In this document: piece by piece, positions 15,151-23,892 of the stretch
How positions within the stretch are numbered: position 1 is the stretch's first letter
Layout of the letters: each line of letters opens with the position of its first letter
Assembly (NCBI RefSeq): GCF_018343545.2
Contig: NZ_JAGYPE020000011.1
Span: 1-39,460, forward strand
DNA from: Neobacillus citreus
GTDB taxonomy: Bacteria > Bacillota > Bacilli > Bacillales > Cytobacillaceae
Reading direction: 5' to 3'
Length of the DNA stretch: 39,460 bases
The notes under the pieces: generated by a model
What the model was told of the DNA's origin: nothing
What the model saw: only the letters and a program-made list of their open reading frames with translations
Database searches by the model: none
Made by a program: the position numbers and the translations under genes

Positions 15151-16542
15151 ATGTTCAAGAAGCGTTTTCTTGCAACCGCTTTATCCGGTGTACTTGCCCT
15201 TTCAGCATTAGCTGGATGTTCAGACAAAGAATCAAGCAAACCGGCCGAAGGTTCTAAAGACAAAAAGACAGTAGAATTATCCTTGATGTTAACACCGCAA
15301 TGGAAGGGTGTTATGGATGCAACAGAACAGGGAGCCGACTATGATAGCTTCTTCAAGTATGCAGCAGAGAAATTTTCCAAGCAATATAAGGACTATAACG
15401 TAAAGGTTAAGGTTGAAGTTGTTGCCAGTGAACAACGGGACGAACTATTAAACGTTAAGTTAAACGGTGGCACCCCGCCAGATATCTTCTTTGAAAACAC
15501 GTTTGCCATGGGAGACTATGCGCATCGCGGTGCTTTAGTTCCATTAAATGACATTGTCGATGATGCAGCCAAGAAAGATATTGATAAAAACTACTGGGAT
15601 ACAGTGACGTTTGGCAAGGACATTTATTTCTATCCATTCTCCCATATGCCAGGAACATTTGCTTACAATGCTGATATGTTAAAGGCAGCCGGGCTTGAAA
15701 AATATATCGGCGGAGAGAATGAAATTAAAACGTGGACTTTAGAAGAATATGAAACTATTTTAAATTCTCTTAAGAAGGATTTGCCAAAAGACAAATATCC
15801 AAATGCCTATCCAATGGGATTATATGCTCTTAACAACCAAGCGGATACTTGGAACCTAGCGTATTTAAGAATGTTTGGCAATCAGTTCTTTGATAAAAAG
15901 GGAAATATTGTCCTGGATGATGCTAAAGGTGTGAAAGCTGCAGAATGGTTAAAGAAAACCTATGATGCTGGTTTAACCAACCCTGGTGCCGAATCAGTTT
16001 CTTCTAACGACGTACTAGCTATGTTTAAGAACCAAAAGATTGCTATTGCTTTCACTAACTCAGTACTATTTAACAACACAAAAGCTGAAATGGAACAAGG
16101 CAAGGCTCCTAAGTTCGATATCAGACTTGCAAACATTCCGTCTGAAAGCGGCGACCCATTAACATTTACTTATGTATCAGGTGCTGCCGTATTTAACACA
16201 CAAGATAAAACTAGAATTAAAGTAAGTAAGGATTTTGTAAAATTCTTCTCAACTGATCCTGAGCTAGTAAAAGCATCTAAAAATGGTGTTCCTGTTAGAA
16301 CTTCAGTGGCAAATGAGTTCAAATCACAAAATCCATTATTCGCAGCATATGACAAAAACGCTCAGTATTTATTCAACTTTACAGGAAGCGTTCCTGGGTA
16401 CAGTCAGTTAAGACAGGTATTATTCCCTGAACTGCAAGCCATCTATACTGGTCAAAAATCACCTGAACAAGCAATCAAAGATTATCAGAAGAATGGTAAT
16501 CAAGTAATTAAAGATGCAAAAGAAAACTCAGTGATTAAATAA
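15151..16542 (+). CDS. CUT1-family ABC transporter substrate-binding lipoprotein, probably for sialic acid
   Basis: The 463-residue protein has a lipoprotein signal ending LSALAGC (Cys23) and a family 1 extracellular solute-binding fold, with GGTPPDIFFENTFAMGDYA in the first lobe and a late EQAIKDYQKNGNQVI helix. It is anchored outside the cell and delivers the substrate to the two permeases that follow. AAGGGGAG, overlapping the previous stop, serves as ribosome site. A hairpin lies directly after its stop codon, a common way to raise the amount of binding protein over permeases. The substrate is inferred from nanA, nanE and nanK around it. Confidence 0.88.
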   Translation: MFKKRFLATALSGVLALSALAGCSDKESSKPAEGSKDKKTVELSLMLTPQWKGVMDATEQGADYDSFFKYAAEKFSKQYKDYNVKVKVEVVASEQRDELLNVKLNGGTPPDIFFENTFAMGDYAHRGALVPLNDIVDDAAKKDIDKNYWDTVTFGKDIYFYPFSHMPGTFAYNADMLKAAGLEKYIGGENEIKTWTLEEYETILNSLKKDLPKDKYPNAYPMGLYALNNQADTWNLAYLRMFGNQFFDKKGNIVLDDAKGVKAAEWLKKTYDAGLTNPGAESVSSNDVLAMFKNQKIAIAFTNSVLFNNTKAEMEQGKAPKFDIRLANIPSESGDPLTFTYVSGAAVFNTQDKTRIKVSKDFVKFFSTDPELVKASKNGVPVRTSVANEFKSQNPLFAAYDKNAQYLFNFTGSVPGYSQLRQVLFPELQAIYTGQKSPEQAIKDYQKNGNQVIKDAKENSVIK

Positions 16543-16560
16543 CCTTCAGTGTTATAAATA

Positions 16561-16594
16561 AAAGCTTAAGCCCCGATATTGGGGCTTAAGTTTT
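16561..16594 (+). terminator. Hairpin between binding protein and permease genes (attenuator or mRNA stabiliser)
   Basis: CTTAAGCCCC (16565-16574) pairs with GGGGCTTAAG (16581-16590) around GATATT, followed by only four T before the next gene. The stem can extend by A-T pairs on both sides. The short T-run suggests partial termination or protection of the upstream message. Confidence 0.8.
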
Positions 16595-16613
16595 AGAAAG
16601 GTTGAGGCTTCTT

Positions 16614-17489
16614 ATGAATTTCAACAAGCATGCTTTAAAAGAGAATTTGACGGGATACCTGTTTATTGCTCCACAGCTTATACTCTTCTTGGTATTTCTC
16701 GTTTATCCAATTATTGAAGGAATTCGCTTAAGCTTATATCGGATTAATTATACGAATGAAGTTTTTGTTGGTTTTGAAAACTATCAAAAGTTATTTCAGA
16801 ATCCGGTCTTTGTAAAATCAACTATAAATACTGTAGTATTTGTTATTTTTATCGTTGCATTAACTGTTATTTTTGCCCTATTCGTTTCTGCGGCTGTTTT
16901 TGATAAAAATGCGAAATATGTTTCTTTTATTAGAGGAAGCTATTACATCCCGGTAATGGTTTCAATGGTCGTCATGAGTATGGTTTGGAGCTTTTTGCTT
17001 AATCCAGCTAACGGTCTCATTCCTTATATTGCAAAACAGATGGAAATGTCATCAATCAATTTCTTGGGCAACCCTAAAACCGTATTGCCTGTCATCATTT
17101 TTGTAACCTTTGCAACTAACGTAGGTCAAGCGATCATACTTTATATAGCGTCGATGATTGGAGTTCCGAAGGATTTATTCGAGGCGGCAGAGGTTGATGG
17201 CGCCAGCCGGACGACGATTATCTTTAAGATCCTAATTCCAATGGTAAAGCCTACTACCATCTACATTATTATCATGAATATAATTGCAGTATTAAAAATA
17301 TTCGTGGTCATCCAACTCTTAACGGGCGGCGGACCAAATAATGCTTCTACTACGCTTATGTATTTCTTATATAATAACGCGTTTAAGTTCAATCAACTTG
17401 GAATTGCTTCCGCTGTTGGTGTCATTATGTTCTTGATTACATTAGTGTTATCGATTCCACAATTAAGAGCAATGTTTAAGAAGGATTGA
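16614..17489 (+). CDS. ABC transporter permease, MalF-type
   Basis: The 291-residue membrane protein has six hydrophobic segments. The EAA loop that docks the ATPase reads EAAEVDGASRTTIIFKILIP near residues 190-210. This is the pattern of CUT1 sugar permeases. I choose the ATG at 16614, 6 bases after TGAGG; a TTG at 16602 overlaps the likely ribosome site. It forms the transport channel with the MalG-type permease encoded next. No ATPase gene follows, so a shared ATPase of the MsmX type from elsewhere must drive it (known for CUT1 systems in Bacilli). Confidence 0.9.
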   Translation: MNFNKHALKENLTGYLFIAPQLILFLVFLVYPIIEGIRLSLYRINYTNEVFVGFENYQKLFQNPVFVKSTINTVVFVIFIVALTVIFALFVSAAVFDKNAKYVSFIRGSYYIPVMVSMVVMSMVWSFLLNPANGLIPYIAKQMEMSSINFLGNPKTVLPVIIFVTFATNVGQAIILYIASMIGVPKDLFEAAEVDGASRTTIIFKILIPMVKPTTIYIIIMNIIAVLKIFVVIQLLTGGGPNNASTTLMYFLYNNAFKFNQLGIASAVGVIMFLITLVLSIPQLRAMFKKD

Positions 17490-17500
17490 GGTGACTGAGC

Positions 17501-18343
17501 ATGTTGAAAAATAAAAATAAAAGAAAAAGAGAAACGGTTGACGTAGTTGCAAACGTGATTATTCTTTTCTTCGCAATCCTAAACCTATTTCCGCTTTACT
17601 GGCTATTTACCAGCTCTTTAAAAAATAGTTCGGATGTAATCAAAATGCCGCCGGACTGGTTCCCAAAAACCATATCCTTCAACAATTATGTGGATGTGTT
17701 CCAAAACCAGCCGGCATTAAGATGGACATTTAATAGTATTTTTGTATCACTTATTTCAACCATTGCGGTTATCGTAGTCAGTTCGCTGGCTGCCTATGCT
17801 TTTTCAAAGCTGCATTTTAAAGGGAAAAATGTTATTTACATTATCTTTATCTCAAGCTTAATGATTCCAAAAGAGGTTATGATTGTTCCATTGTTCAGAA
17901 TTATTCAAGACTTAGGTATGGTCAATTCGCTAAATGGCATGATTTGGCCAAACGTCGCAACCGCTTTTGGTGTATTCCTGCTAAAAGGATTCTTTGATTC
18001 GATACCTGACTCATTACGTGAGGCGGCCAGAATTGACGGTGCAGGTGAATTATATACCTTCTACAAAATTATTTTGCCAATTGTAAAACCGGGTATTGGT
18101 GCATTATTTATTCTAAACTTTGTTCAGGTATGGAACGATTACCTATGGCAGCTGGTGGTTGGCCAGAGTGAAGAATCGAAAACTTTAATGGTTGGTATTG
18201 CTTCATTAATGCAGGATCTAAATCCAAACTTTGCTTACAAGATGGCAGGAGCTACTGTTGCTGCAGTTCCAATGCTGTTAATCTTTATTTTCTTCCAAAA
18301 ATACTTTACTAAAGGCTTAGCAATTGGGGCAGAAAAGGGATAA
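17501..18343 (+). CDS. ABC transporter permease, MalG-type
   Basis: The 280-residue membrane protein has six hydrophobic segments and the EAA loop EAARIDGAGELYTFYKIILP near residues 170-190. The N-terminal basic stretch NKNKRKRE precedes the first membrane helix. GAGGTGA lies 7 bases before the ATG. It is the partner of the MalF-type permease 11 bases upstream and is followed closely by nanE, so transporter and catabolic genes share one message. Confidence 0.9.
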   Translation: MLKNKNKRKRETVDVVANVIILFFAILNLFPLYWLFTSSLKNSSDVIKMPPDWFPKTISFNNYVDVFQNQPALRWTFNSIFVSLISTIAVIVVSSLAAYAFSKLHFKGKNVIYIIFISSLMIPKEVMIVPLFRIIQDLGMVNSLNGMIWPNVATAFGVFLLKGFFDSIPDSLREAARIDGAGELYTFYKIILPIVKPGIGALFILNFVQVWNDYLWQLVVGQSEESKTLMVGIASLMQDLNPNFAYKMAGATVAAVPMLLIFIFFQKYFTKGLAIGAEKG

Positions 18344-18367
18344 AATTCAACTTGGAGATGCTTTTAA

Positions 18368-19057
18368 ATGGATAATAAGGATAAAATTTTTGAACAAGTT
18401 AAAGGTAAATTAATCGTTTCGTGTCAAGCTCTTCCAGAGGAGCCGCTGCACAGTCCATACATTATGGGGAGAATGGCGTATGCGGCCAAGCTTGGGGGAG
18501 CGTGCGGCATCCGCGCTAATAGTGTAGAAGATATTAAGGAAATCAAAAAAACGGTTGATTTGCCGATTATCGGAATTATTAAACAAGTTTACGATGGGTC
18601 TGATGTATTTATAACACCTACAATGGAAGAAATTGACCTTCTTTACCGTGAGGGTGTGGACATCATTGCTTTAGATGCTACAAAAAGAGTCCGACCAGAT
18701 GGCACGACGATTGAAGAGGTCTTTCCTAAAATAAAAGAAAAGTATAAAGATCAACTCTTTATGGCCGATTGTTCTACTTATGAGGAAGGTATGACAGCCT
18801 ATAAATTAGGCTTCGATTGTGTTGGTACCACCTTAAGTGGATATACAGAATATACAAAAGGAACGAGCCTGCCGGATACAGATTTAATAGGGAGCTTAGT
18901 TCGTGAACTGCCCATTCCGGTAATTGCTGAGGGAGGTATCTGGACACCTGAGCAATTAAAAACTGTTTTTGAGCTTGGGGTTCATACCGCGGTGGTTGGA
19001 ACCGCCATTACAAGACCGATGGAAATTACCAAAAGATTTGTTCACGTTATTCAATAA
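18368..19057 (+). CDS. nanE: N-acetylmannosamine-6-phosphate 2-epimerase
   Basis: The 229-residue TIM-barrel protein converts ManNAc-6-phosphate to GlcNAc-6-phosphate. Conserved NanE segments are [16 protein letters not shown] at the N-terminus, [32 protein letters not shown] with the catalytic Lys, [11 protein letters not shown], and [12 protein letters not shown] before the phosphate-binding VVGTAITRP. It is cytoplasmic. TTGGAG precedes the ATG. It links nanA and nanK to amino sugar catabolism; nagA and nagB are not in the window. Confidence 0.95.
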   Translation: MDNKDKIFEQVKGKLIVSCQALPEEPLHSPYIMGRMAYAAKLGGACGIRANSVEDIKEIKKTVDLPIIGIIKQVYDGSDVFITPTMEEIDLLYREGVDIIALDATKRVRPDGTTIEEVFPKIKEKYKDQLFMADCSTYEEGMTAYKLGFDCVGTTLSGYTEYTKGTSLPDTDLIGSLVRELPIPVIAEGGIWTPEQLKTVFELGVHTAVVGTAITRPMEITKRFVHVIQ

Positions 19058-19075
19058 TGGAGAAAATTTTTTCCA

Positions 19076-19110
19076 ACATGAATCCCCCGAGTTTCTCGCG
19101 GGATTCATGT
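19076..19110 (+). other. Strong hairpin between nanE and nanK, without T-run
   Basis: ACATGAATCCC (19076-19086) pairs with GGGATTCATGT (19100-19110). Inside, CGAG and CTCG form a further 4-bp stem around TTT. What follows is CTTCTTAGG, not a T-run, so termination would be weak. It may be an mRNA processing or stability element. Confidence 0.7.
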
Positions 19111-19144
19111 CTTCTTAGGTAGATGCTGACGGGGAGTGGGAATT

Positions 19145-20032
19145 GTGGAAATATTAGCTGTCGATATTGGAGGGACATCCATCAAGTTAGGCCTCTCCGA
19201 CGAAAAAGGTAATATGAAGGTATTTAGAGAATATGATTCGGAAGCTAAAAAAGGCGGGCCATATTTAGTAGAAAAACTGATTCAGATTATTTCAGAATTT
19301 GACGGTTTTGATGCTATTGGCATCAGCACGGCGGGACAGGTTAACAGCGAAGAAGGGTACATTATTTATGCCAATGATAATATTCCGAATTATACAGGAA
19401 CGCATTTAAAAAAGATTTTTGAGGAAAAATTTAAAGTTCCTGTTGAAATAGAAAATGATGTAAATTCAGCTGCGTTAGGTGAAAAATATTTTGGTGCCGG
19501 CCGAGGATTTAATGATTTCCTTTGTTTGACATATGGAACAGGAATCGGCGGTGCCATAATTGCTGATTCCAAGGTATACAAGGGTCATAAAGGAATTGCA
19601 GCAGAATTTGGCCATATTATTACCCATCCCGCAGGGAATCCATGTAATTGCGGTGGAAGAGGCTGCTATGAAACATATGCTTCCACATCAGCATTAGTAA
19701 GAATGGCATTAGTGATTGACAAGGAATGTATAAATGGTAAGATTATTTTCGAAAAAATAAACCAAGGTGATCAACGGCTGTTGAAGGTTGTCGAATCTTG
19801 GGCACATGAAGCCGCGCTGGGGTTGGCTTCATTAATCCATATATTTAACCCTCCTGCTATTATTGTTGGCGGCGGGGTCATGGAACAGGAGTTTTTGGTT
19901 GAAAGGGTTTCTGCGAAAGTAAAAGAATTGATTATGGAGAGCTTTTCTGATGTGGAAATCATCAAAGCTTCTTTGGGAAATAAAGCGGGCATGCTAGGTG
20001 CCGTTTCACTTCATTTAACGAGCGGGAAATAG
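19145..20032 (+). CDS. nanK: ROK-family kinase, N-acetylmannosamine kinase
   Basis: The 295-residue protein is a ROK sugar kinase. It has the phosphate-binding [11 protein letters not shown] at residues 7-17, catalytic Asp105 in ENDVN, and the ROK metal motif with Cys167, Cys169 and Cys174 in [12 protein letters not shown]. In this operon the substrate should be N-acetylmannosamine, giving the substrate of NanE. The GTG at 19145 has GGGGAG 8 bases before it; another GTG at 19136 lies within that site and is unlikely. A hairpin separates it from nanE. Family members also phosphorylate glucose or fructose, so the name rests on context. Confidence 0.88.
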   Translation: MEILAVDIGGTSIKLGLSDEKGNMKVFREYDSEAKKGGPYLVEKLIQIISEFDGFDAIGISTAGQVNSEEGYIIYANDNIPNYTGTHLKKIFEEKFKVPVEIENDVNSAALGEKYFGAGRGFNDFLCLTYGTGIGGAIIADSKVYKGHKGIAAEFGHIITHPAGNPCNCGGRGCYETYASTSALVRMALVIDKECINGKIIFEKINQGDQRLLKVVESWAHEAALGLASLIHIFNPPAIIVGGGVMEQEFLVERVSAKVKELIMESFSDVEIIKASLGNKAGMLGAVSLHLTSGK

Positions 20033-20044
20033 AAGGGGTGCTTT

Positions 20045-20899
20045 ATGACAACGGTAGATATCTTTTCACTTATTCGGTCACGATATAATTCATTTACAAA
20101 TACAGAAAAAAAGGTGGCGGATTACGTCCTCGAAAATATTAAGGATGTCATCTATATGTCGATTACGGACCTGGCTGACGCCTGCGATGTAGGCGAATCA
20201 AGCGTTTTTCGGTTTTGCAAAACTATGAATCTTAAGGGGTATCAAGAGTTTAAGATTGCATTAGCCCATAGCATTTCACAAGGTGAAGAAACACCGCAGA
20301 TATCAGGTCAAATTACGATGCAGGATACAATTGGGGAGCTTGCCTCCAAGATTTTAACAACGAATGTAAGTGCCCTTACAGACACGTTTAACCTAATTAA
20401 TGAGGACGATATATCAACAGCGATAGACTACATCATAGCTGCAGATAGAGTTCACTTTTTTGGAGTTGGCGCCTCTTTAATGACTGCGATGGAAGCTAAG
20501 AACAAGTTTATGAGGGTTACCAATAAAACAGAATGTTCCATTGATACTCACCTGCAAATAATGTCAGCTGCTTTGATGACGGATAATGATGTCGCTGTTC
20601 TGATCTCCTACTCCGGTTCAACAAAGGACACGATTGAAGTGGCAAGGGTGGTAAAAGAAAGAGGAGCAAAGATTATTGCGATAACTCGTTTTGCAAAATC
20701 CCCTTTAACAAGTTATGCAGATATTACCCTGCTTTGCGGAGCAAATGAGGGACCGCTTCAAGGCGGCAGCCTATCGGCCAAGCTTTCCCAGCTTTATTTG
20801 CTGGATTTGCTCTATGCTGAATATTTCAAAAGAACCTACAAAGAATCGACTGTTAATAAAGACAGTACAGCTAAAGCTGTCATTGAGAAAATGCTTTAA
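20045..20899 (+). CDS. RpiR/MurR-family transcriptional regulator, probable NanR
   Basis: The 284-residue protein has an N-terminal HTH_6 domain (SFTNTEKKVADYVLENI, then CDVGESSVFRFCKTMNLKGY near residues 50-70) and a C-terminal SIS domain that binds sugar phosphates (HFFGVGASLMTAMEAKNKFMR-like start near residue 140, later LISYSGSTKDTIEVARV). GAAGGGG precedes the ATG, 12 bases after nanK. As last gene of the nan operon it most likely senses ManNAc-6-P or a related phosphate and controls both nan promoters, which share sequence beyond the -35 and cre elements. Whether it represses or activates cannot be told. Confidence 0.88.
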   Translation: MTTVDIFSLIRSRYNSFTNTEKKVADYVLENIKDVIYMSITDLADACDVGESSVFRFCKTMNLKGYQEFKIALAHSISQGEETPQISGQITMQDTIGELASKILTTNVSALTDTFNLINEDDISTAIDYIIAADRVHFFGVGASLMTAMEAKNKFMRVTNKTECSIDTHLQIMSAALMTDNDVAVLISYSGSTKDTIEVARVVKERGAKIIAITRFAKSPLTSYADITLLCGANEGPLQGGSLSAKLSQLYLLDLLYAEYFKRTYKESTVNKDSTAKAVIEKML

Positions 20900-20903
20900 T
20901 AGG

Positions 20904-20960
20904 AAGGCCTTCAAAAAACCATAAAGTGATGAAGCACTTATGTTTTTTTGGAGGCCTTTT
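20904..20960. terminator. Long hairpin between the convergent nan regulator and beta-helix genes
   Basis: AAGGCCT (20904-20910) pairs with AGGCCTT (20952-20958). Inside, an A6C tract pairs with a GT6 tract, and CATAA/GTG pairs with CAC/TTATG. Together this is a long stem of about 24 pairs with small bulges between two convergent stop codons, likely ending transcription from the plus side (TTTT follows). Confidence 0.8.
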
Positions 20961-20961
20961 A

Positions 20962-22524
20962 TCATGTTTGCGGCTTGTGCTCTTTAATATTATGCAGATT
21001 TACGTCTTGAATGCTGGCTCCTACTTGAACTGCTTTTACAGTGGAATCCTGAATGACGACATCCCGAATCTCAACACCATCGGCCCCGTAATCTCCCCCA
21101 AACACTTTTATTCCGGCACCTGCAGTTTTAAAATTTTTAAATGAAACATTGTTTAGGGCAACATTTCTTGCCCGATATTGAATGGCAACGATTGGATTTC
21201 CTTTATAGTCATAGTCGGGATCGCCAATAAAAGTTACATGATTCAGCACCACATTCTTATAGGCGGAAACCACTAAACCACGCGGCGTGGATTCTTTATA
21301 CAAATCTGTAAAAATAGGTGCGATGCTAGCCAGGTTTATCGCGAGAATATTATAGGCAGTCTGCGACTCCATGTCCGTGCTTTTGTGATGGCCGATATGC
21401 CGGAAGTTAAAGGACCGGTTATCGTTCAGGGAAATGTGTCCGACGATTTGCACGTTGGATGCCGCCGAAGAATTTTGATGCGCCTTGATTTCCACTCCTC
21501 CAAAGCACCTGGCCGTGGAATTATTGACGAGGAGGACATTCCTCGACCCATCATCCACCTCAATCCCATTCGAGTTTGAAAATCCTTTCTGGTGGGCGCG
21601 ACCGCTCGGGTCGCACATATGTGAATTTGAAATCCAAATATAATCACTATGGTGGGTGGTGATTCCGTCATCACCAAAGCCATGCCCGTTTAAATTATCT
21701 AGCCAGACAAACTTGCTGCCTCCGCGGGCCCGAAAGCCATCTCCAGCATAATTGTACAGGGTGGAAGTAATATCAAAGCAATGGAGTCCAGGATTAATGG
21801 CTTCTACGTCCTTTACCCACCCATATGTTACATTTGCATAGGTTATGCAGCTGGAATGGTTCCCCCATGTACTTGTTTTGGCAGTATCGCCAAGTCTTCC
21901 GACATTCCAGTCCAGGCTAAGGCCTTGTACGAAGATATGGTGATTTCCTCGCCAATGGTTTGTGTTGGTTACAAGTCTCATCCCTTTTGGTGCAGAGTCG
22001 TGCATCCGGATGGTCGTAACCCCTTTACCTGCCCCAATAAGGCATGTCCATGATGGGATGCGAATTCCCTTTATGTTGTATACGCCTGGCGGGACGATGA
22101 CTTTTACTCGGCCATTTCCAATTGCCTTTTTAAAAGCTGAAGTGTTATCAGTGAATCCGTCTCCAACTGCCCCGAAATCTTCGACATTGACTTCCAACTT
22201 TATGCACCCCATCAGCTTAGTAAATTCCTGATCCAAACTATCCTTCCAGTTAGGAATGACATTCCCTTCTGAATCAATAGAAAGTCTGGTTGGTTCTAAG
22301 CGTGCTGATGGTTTTGCTAGAAGCCGAAAAAGCCTTTCTATGATTCTTTGTTTAAAAGGAATTGAGGGATTTCTAGGATGGGAGGGGCTATTTTTTTTAT
22401 AAAACGGCTGAAAAAGCTGTTCTGTTTCATTAAGGACCTTTTTAATGTCTAAGCGTCTTCCTGAAATTTGGGCAAGCAGCTCATTATTGCTGCGTGGATC
22501 ATGATTTTTCTTTAAATATAACAT
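20962..22524 (-). CDS. Right-handed beta-helix protein of the Pectate_lyase_3/GH28-related type
   Basis: The 520-residue protein has about 110 N-terminal residues rich in charged and proline residues, with no signal peptide or membrane segment. The helix domain starts with VNVEDFGAVGDGFTDNTSAF at residues 113-131, the hallmark of Pectate_lyase_3 proteins and of phage tailspike beta-helices. Later repeats include GDDGITTHHSDYIWI and SNGIEVDDGSRNVLLVNN. Such domains bind or cut polysaccharides. GGAGTG lies 7 bases before the ATG. It faces the nan operon. Whether it is a cell-surface lyase, a spore-coat protein or a former phage protein is open. Confidence 0.75.
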   Translation of the reverse strand: MLYLKKNHDPRSNNELLAQISGRRLDIKKVLNETEQLFQPFYKKNSPSHPRNPSIPFKQRIIERLFRLLAKPSARLEPTRLSIDSEGNVIPNWKDSLDQEFTKLMGCIKLEVNVEDFGAVGDGFTDNTSAFKKAIGNGRVKVIVPPGVYNIKGIRIPSWTCLIGAGKGVTTIRMHDSAPKGMRLVTNTNHWRGNHHIFVQGLSLDWNVGRLGDTAKTSTWGNHSSCITYANVTYGWVKDVEAINPGLHCFDITSTLYNYAGDGFRARGGSKFVWLDNLNGHGFGDDGITTHHSDYIWISNSHMCDPSGRAHQKGFSNSNGIEVDDGSRNVLLVNNSTARCFGGVEIKAHQNSSAASNVQIVGHISLNDNRSFNFRHIGHHKSTDMESQTAYNILAINLASIAPIFTDLYKESTPRGLVVSAYKNVVLNHVTFIGDPDYDYKGNPIVAIQYRARNVALNNVSFKNFKTAGAGIKVFGGDYGADGVEIRDVVIQDSTVKAVQVGASIQDVNLHNIKEHKPQT

Positions 22525-22590
22525 CGTTGTTCACTCCAAGAATTGATGGCATGATATAAGTATTATAGCCCTTTTCCCTGCTGGCATGTC

Positions 22591-23322
22591 CTAAATAACC
22601 AATCCTGCTATTAATAATCCAACAGGGATAATGCTGACAACAAGCATTCTGGCAGTGCTTACCCTTCCGTATAAAACAATGGTTCCAAGTTGTTTATCCC
22701 AAGTGGCATATCCGTGATTCTTTAAATCTAAAAAGGAGAAAACAAAACAAAAAATATTGATGATGGGAACTCCAAGTCCCATTCCGGCGGCTGTTACAAA
22801 AATACTTCGTTTTAGTGCGGTTACAAAATTAATGGGTTCACCCGTAACCATTTTCATACGAGTGTTTAACAGAGACTTACCGAGCGTATTCCCAAAGACA
22901 GAGAGAATGGCCGCCTCTACTAGGATATAAAGGATTAGACAAATCATGAATATGGTAATGGCTGAGGATTCAACGATAAACTTCGGGGAAAAAATAGAAA
23001 CAAAAGCTATAAGGAAAAATGTAAAGAGGGCAAGATCAAAGATCCTGGCTAGAAATCGCACGAAAGGTCTTCCGGTGGGATAGGTATCCTTTTTAATTTC
23101 CTCCCAAACTAAGGCATAATTTATTGAATCCTGTTCATCGGTAGACTGAAACACATTAAGGGTTTTAGCCATACACCAACTGTCCATATCTGAGGACAAA
23201 AGAAAGCTGTCCCCTGTTAAAACACCTTGTTCAAACAGTTTTTTCAATTCAAATAAGCCTATAGGACCCTGTTGTTGATGGTCACGAATATAAAACCAGA
23301 CATTACGGTCAAGTATATCCAT
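22591..23322 (-). CDS. GYF_2 (DUF4339) domain fused to an RDD membrane domain
   Basis: The 243-residue protein begins with a short GYF_2-type domain (VWFYIRDHQQQGPIGLFELKK, residues 8-28, then GVLTGDSFLLSSDMDSW). From residue 85 it has an RDD domain: RPFVRFLARIFDLALF opens the first of three to four membrane segments, and LGKSLLNTRM lies in the middle. RDD proteins are small membrane proteins of mostly unknown role, some linked to sodium/proton exchange. AAGGAGG lies 9 bases before the ATG. It lies 66 bases before the beta-helix gene on the same strand, and could be co-transcribed with it. Confidence 0.85.
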   Translation of the reverse strand: MDILDRNVWFYIRDHQQQGPIGLFELKKLFEQGVLTGDSFLLSSDMDSWCMAKTLNVFQSTDEQDSINYALVWEEIKKDTYPTGRPFVRFLARIFDLALFTFFLIAFVSIFSPKFIVESSAITIFMICLILYILVEAAILSVFGNTLGKSLLNTRMKMVTGEPINFVTALKRSIFVTAAGMGLGVPIINIFCFVFSFLDLKNHGYATWDKQLGTIVLYGRVSTARMLVVSIIPVGLLIAGLVI

Positions 23323-23388
23323 TTCATCATTCCTCCTTAATTAGGTAAATTATACCATGTTAATAAAAGGGTAATTTCGGAACATTTT

Positions 23389-23417
23389 TTGACAATTTTT
23401 AAATCAAGGGATAATTT
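23389..23417 (+). promoter_or_regulatory. Promoter of the DUF3892 gene
   Basis: TTGACA (23389-23394), a 17-base spacer and TAATTT (23412-23417). The predicted start near 23424 lies before GGAGGTGG and the ATG at 23461. Confidence 0.75.
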
Positions 23418-23460
23418 CTTTGAAAGAAAAAATACTAACAAGTGTTCGGAGGTGGTTTCG

Positions 23461-23775
23461 ATGGAACAAAAGGATTTTGAAAAAGTTTATGAACAATACA
23501 AGCAACAAGGAGAGCAGCAGGCCCAGGCTGAGGCAGGGGAAACTAATCCCGATGGGAAAGAAGAGTTTGTTGCTGTTAAGAAAAACGATGATGGAGACAT
23601 CATTGCTTTTAAGACAAACACTGGCCGGGAACTGGATTATCTGCAGGCCTTGGATGAAGCAAAGTTAGGAAGAATCGCCCATATTGATGTTTTTCATAAA
23701 TATGGGAGAGACATTATCCGAAGCGAACCAGATGGTATTAAAGAAAATAATCTAGATAATTTACCGGAGTTTTAA
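23461..23775 (+). CDS. DUF3892 domain protein
   Basis: The 104-residue protein has a Gln/Glu-rich N-terminal helix (YEQYKQQGEQQAQAEAGE) followed by the DUF3892 pattern: FVAVKKNDDGDIIAFKTNTGRELDYLQALDEAK and a C-terminal GRDIIRSEPDGI. There is no signal or membrane segment. The ATG at 23461 follows GGAGGTGG at the right distance; the longer frame would begin inside the promoter. The role of DUF3892 is unknown. It is a single gene with its own promoter and terminator. Confidence 0.88.
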   Translation: MEQKDFEKVYEQYKQQGEQQAQAEAGETNPDGKEEFVAVKKNDDGDIIAFKTNTGRELDYLQALDEAKLGRIAHIDVFHKYGRDIIRSEPDGIKENNLDNLPEF

Positions 23776-23781
23776 TTTTAG

Positions 23782-23816
23782 AAAAACTGTGCAGAGAAGT
23801 TCCTGCGCAGTTTTTT
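23782..23816 (+). terminator. Terminator after the DUF3892 gene
   Basis: AACTGTGCAG and CTGCGCAGTT pair (one G-T) around AGAAGTTC, and a run of six T follows. Confidence 0.88.
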
Positions 23817-23892
23817 ACGTTCTTAAAGCTCCGAATAAACCGGTCACGATATGCGGAAAATCAGTATATACTTTAAAAAAGGAGCCATGTTA

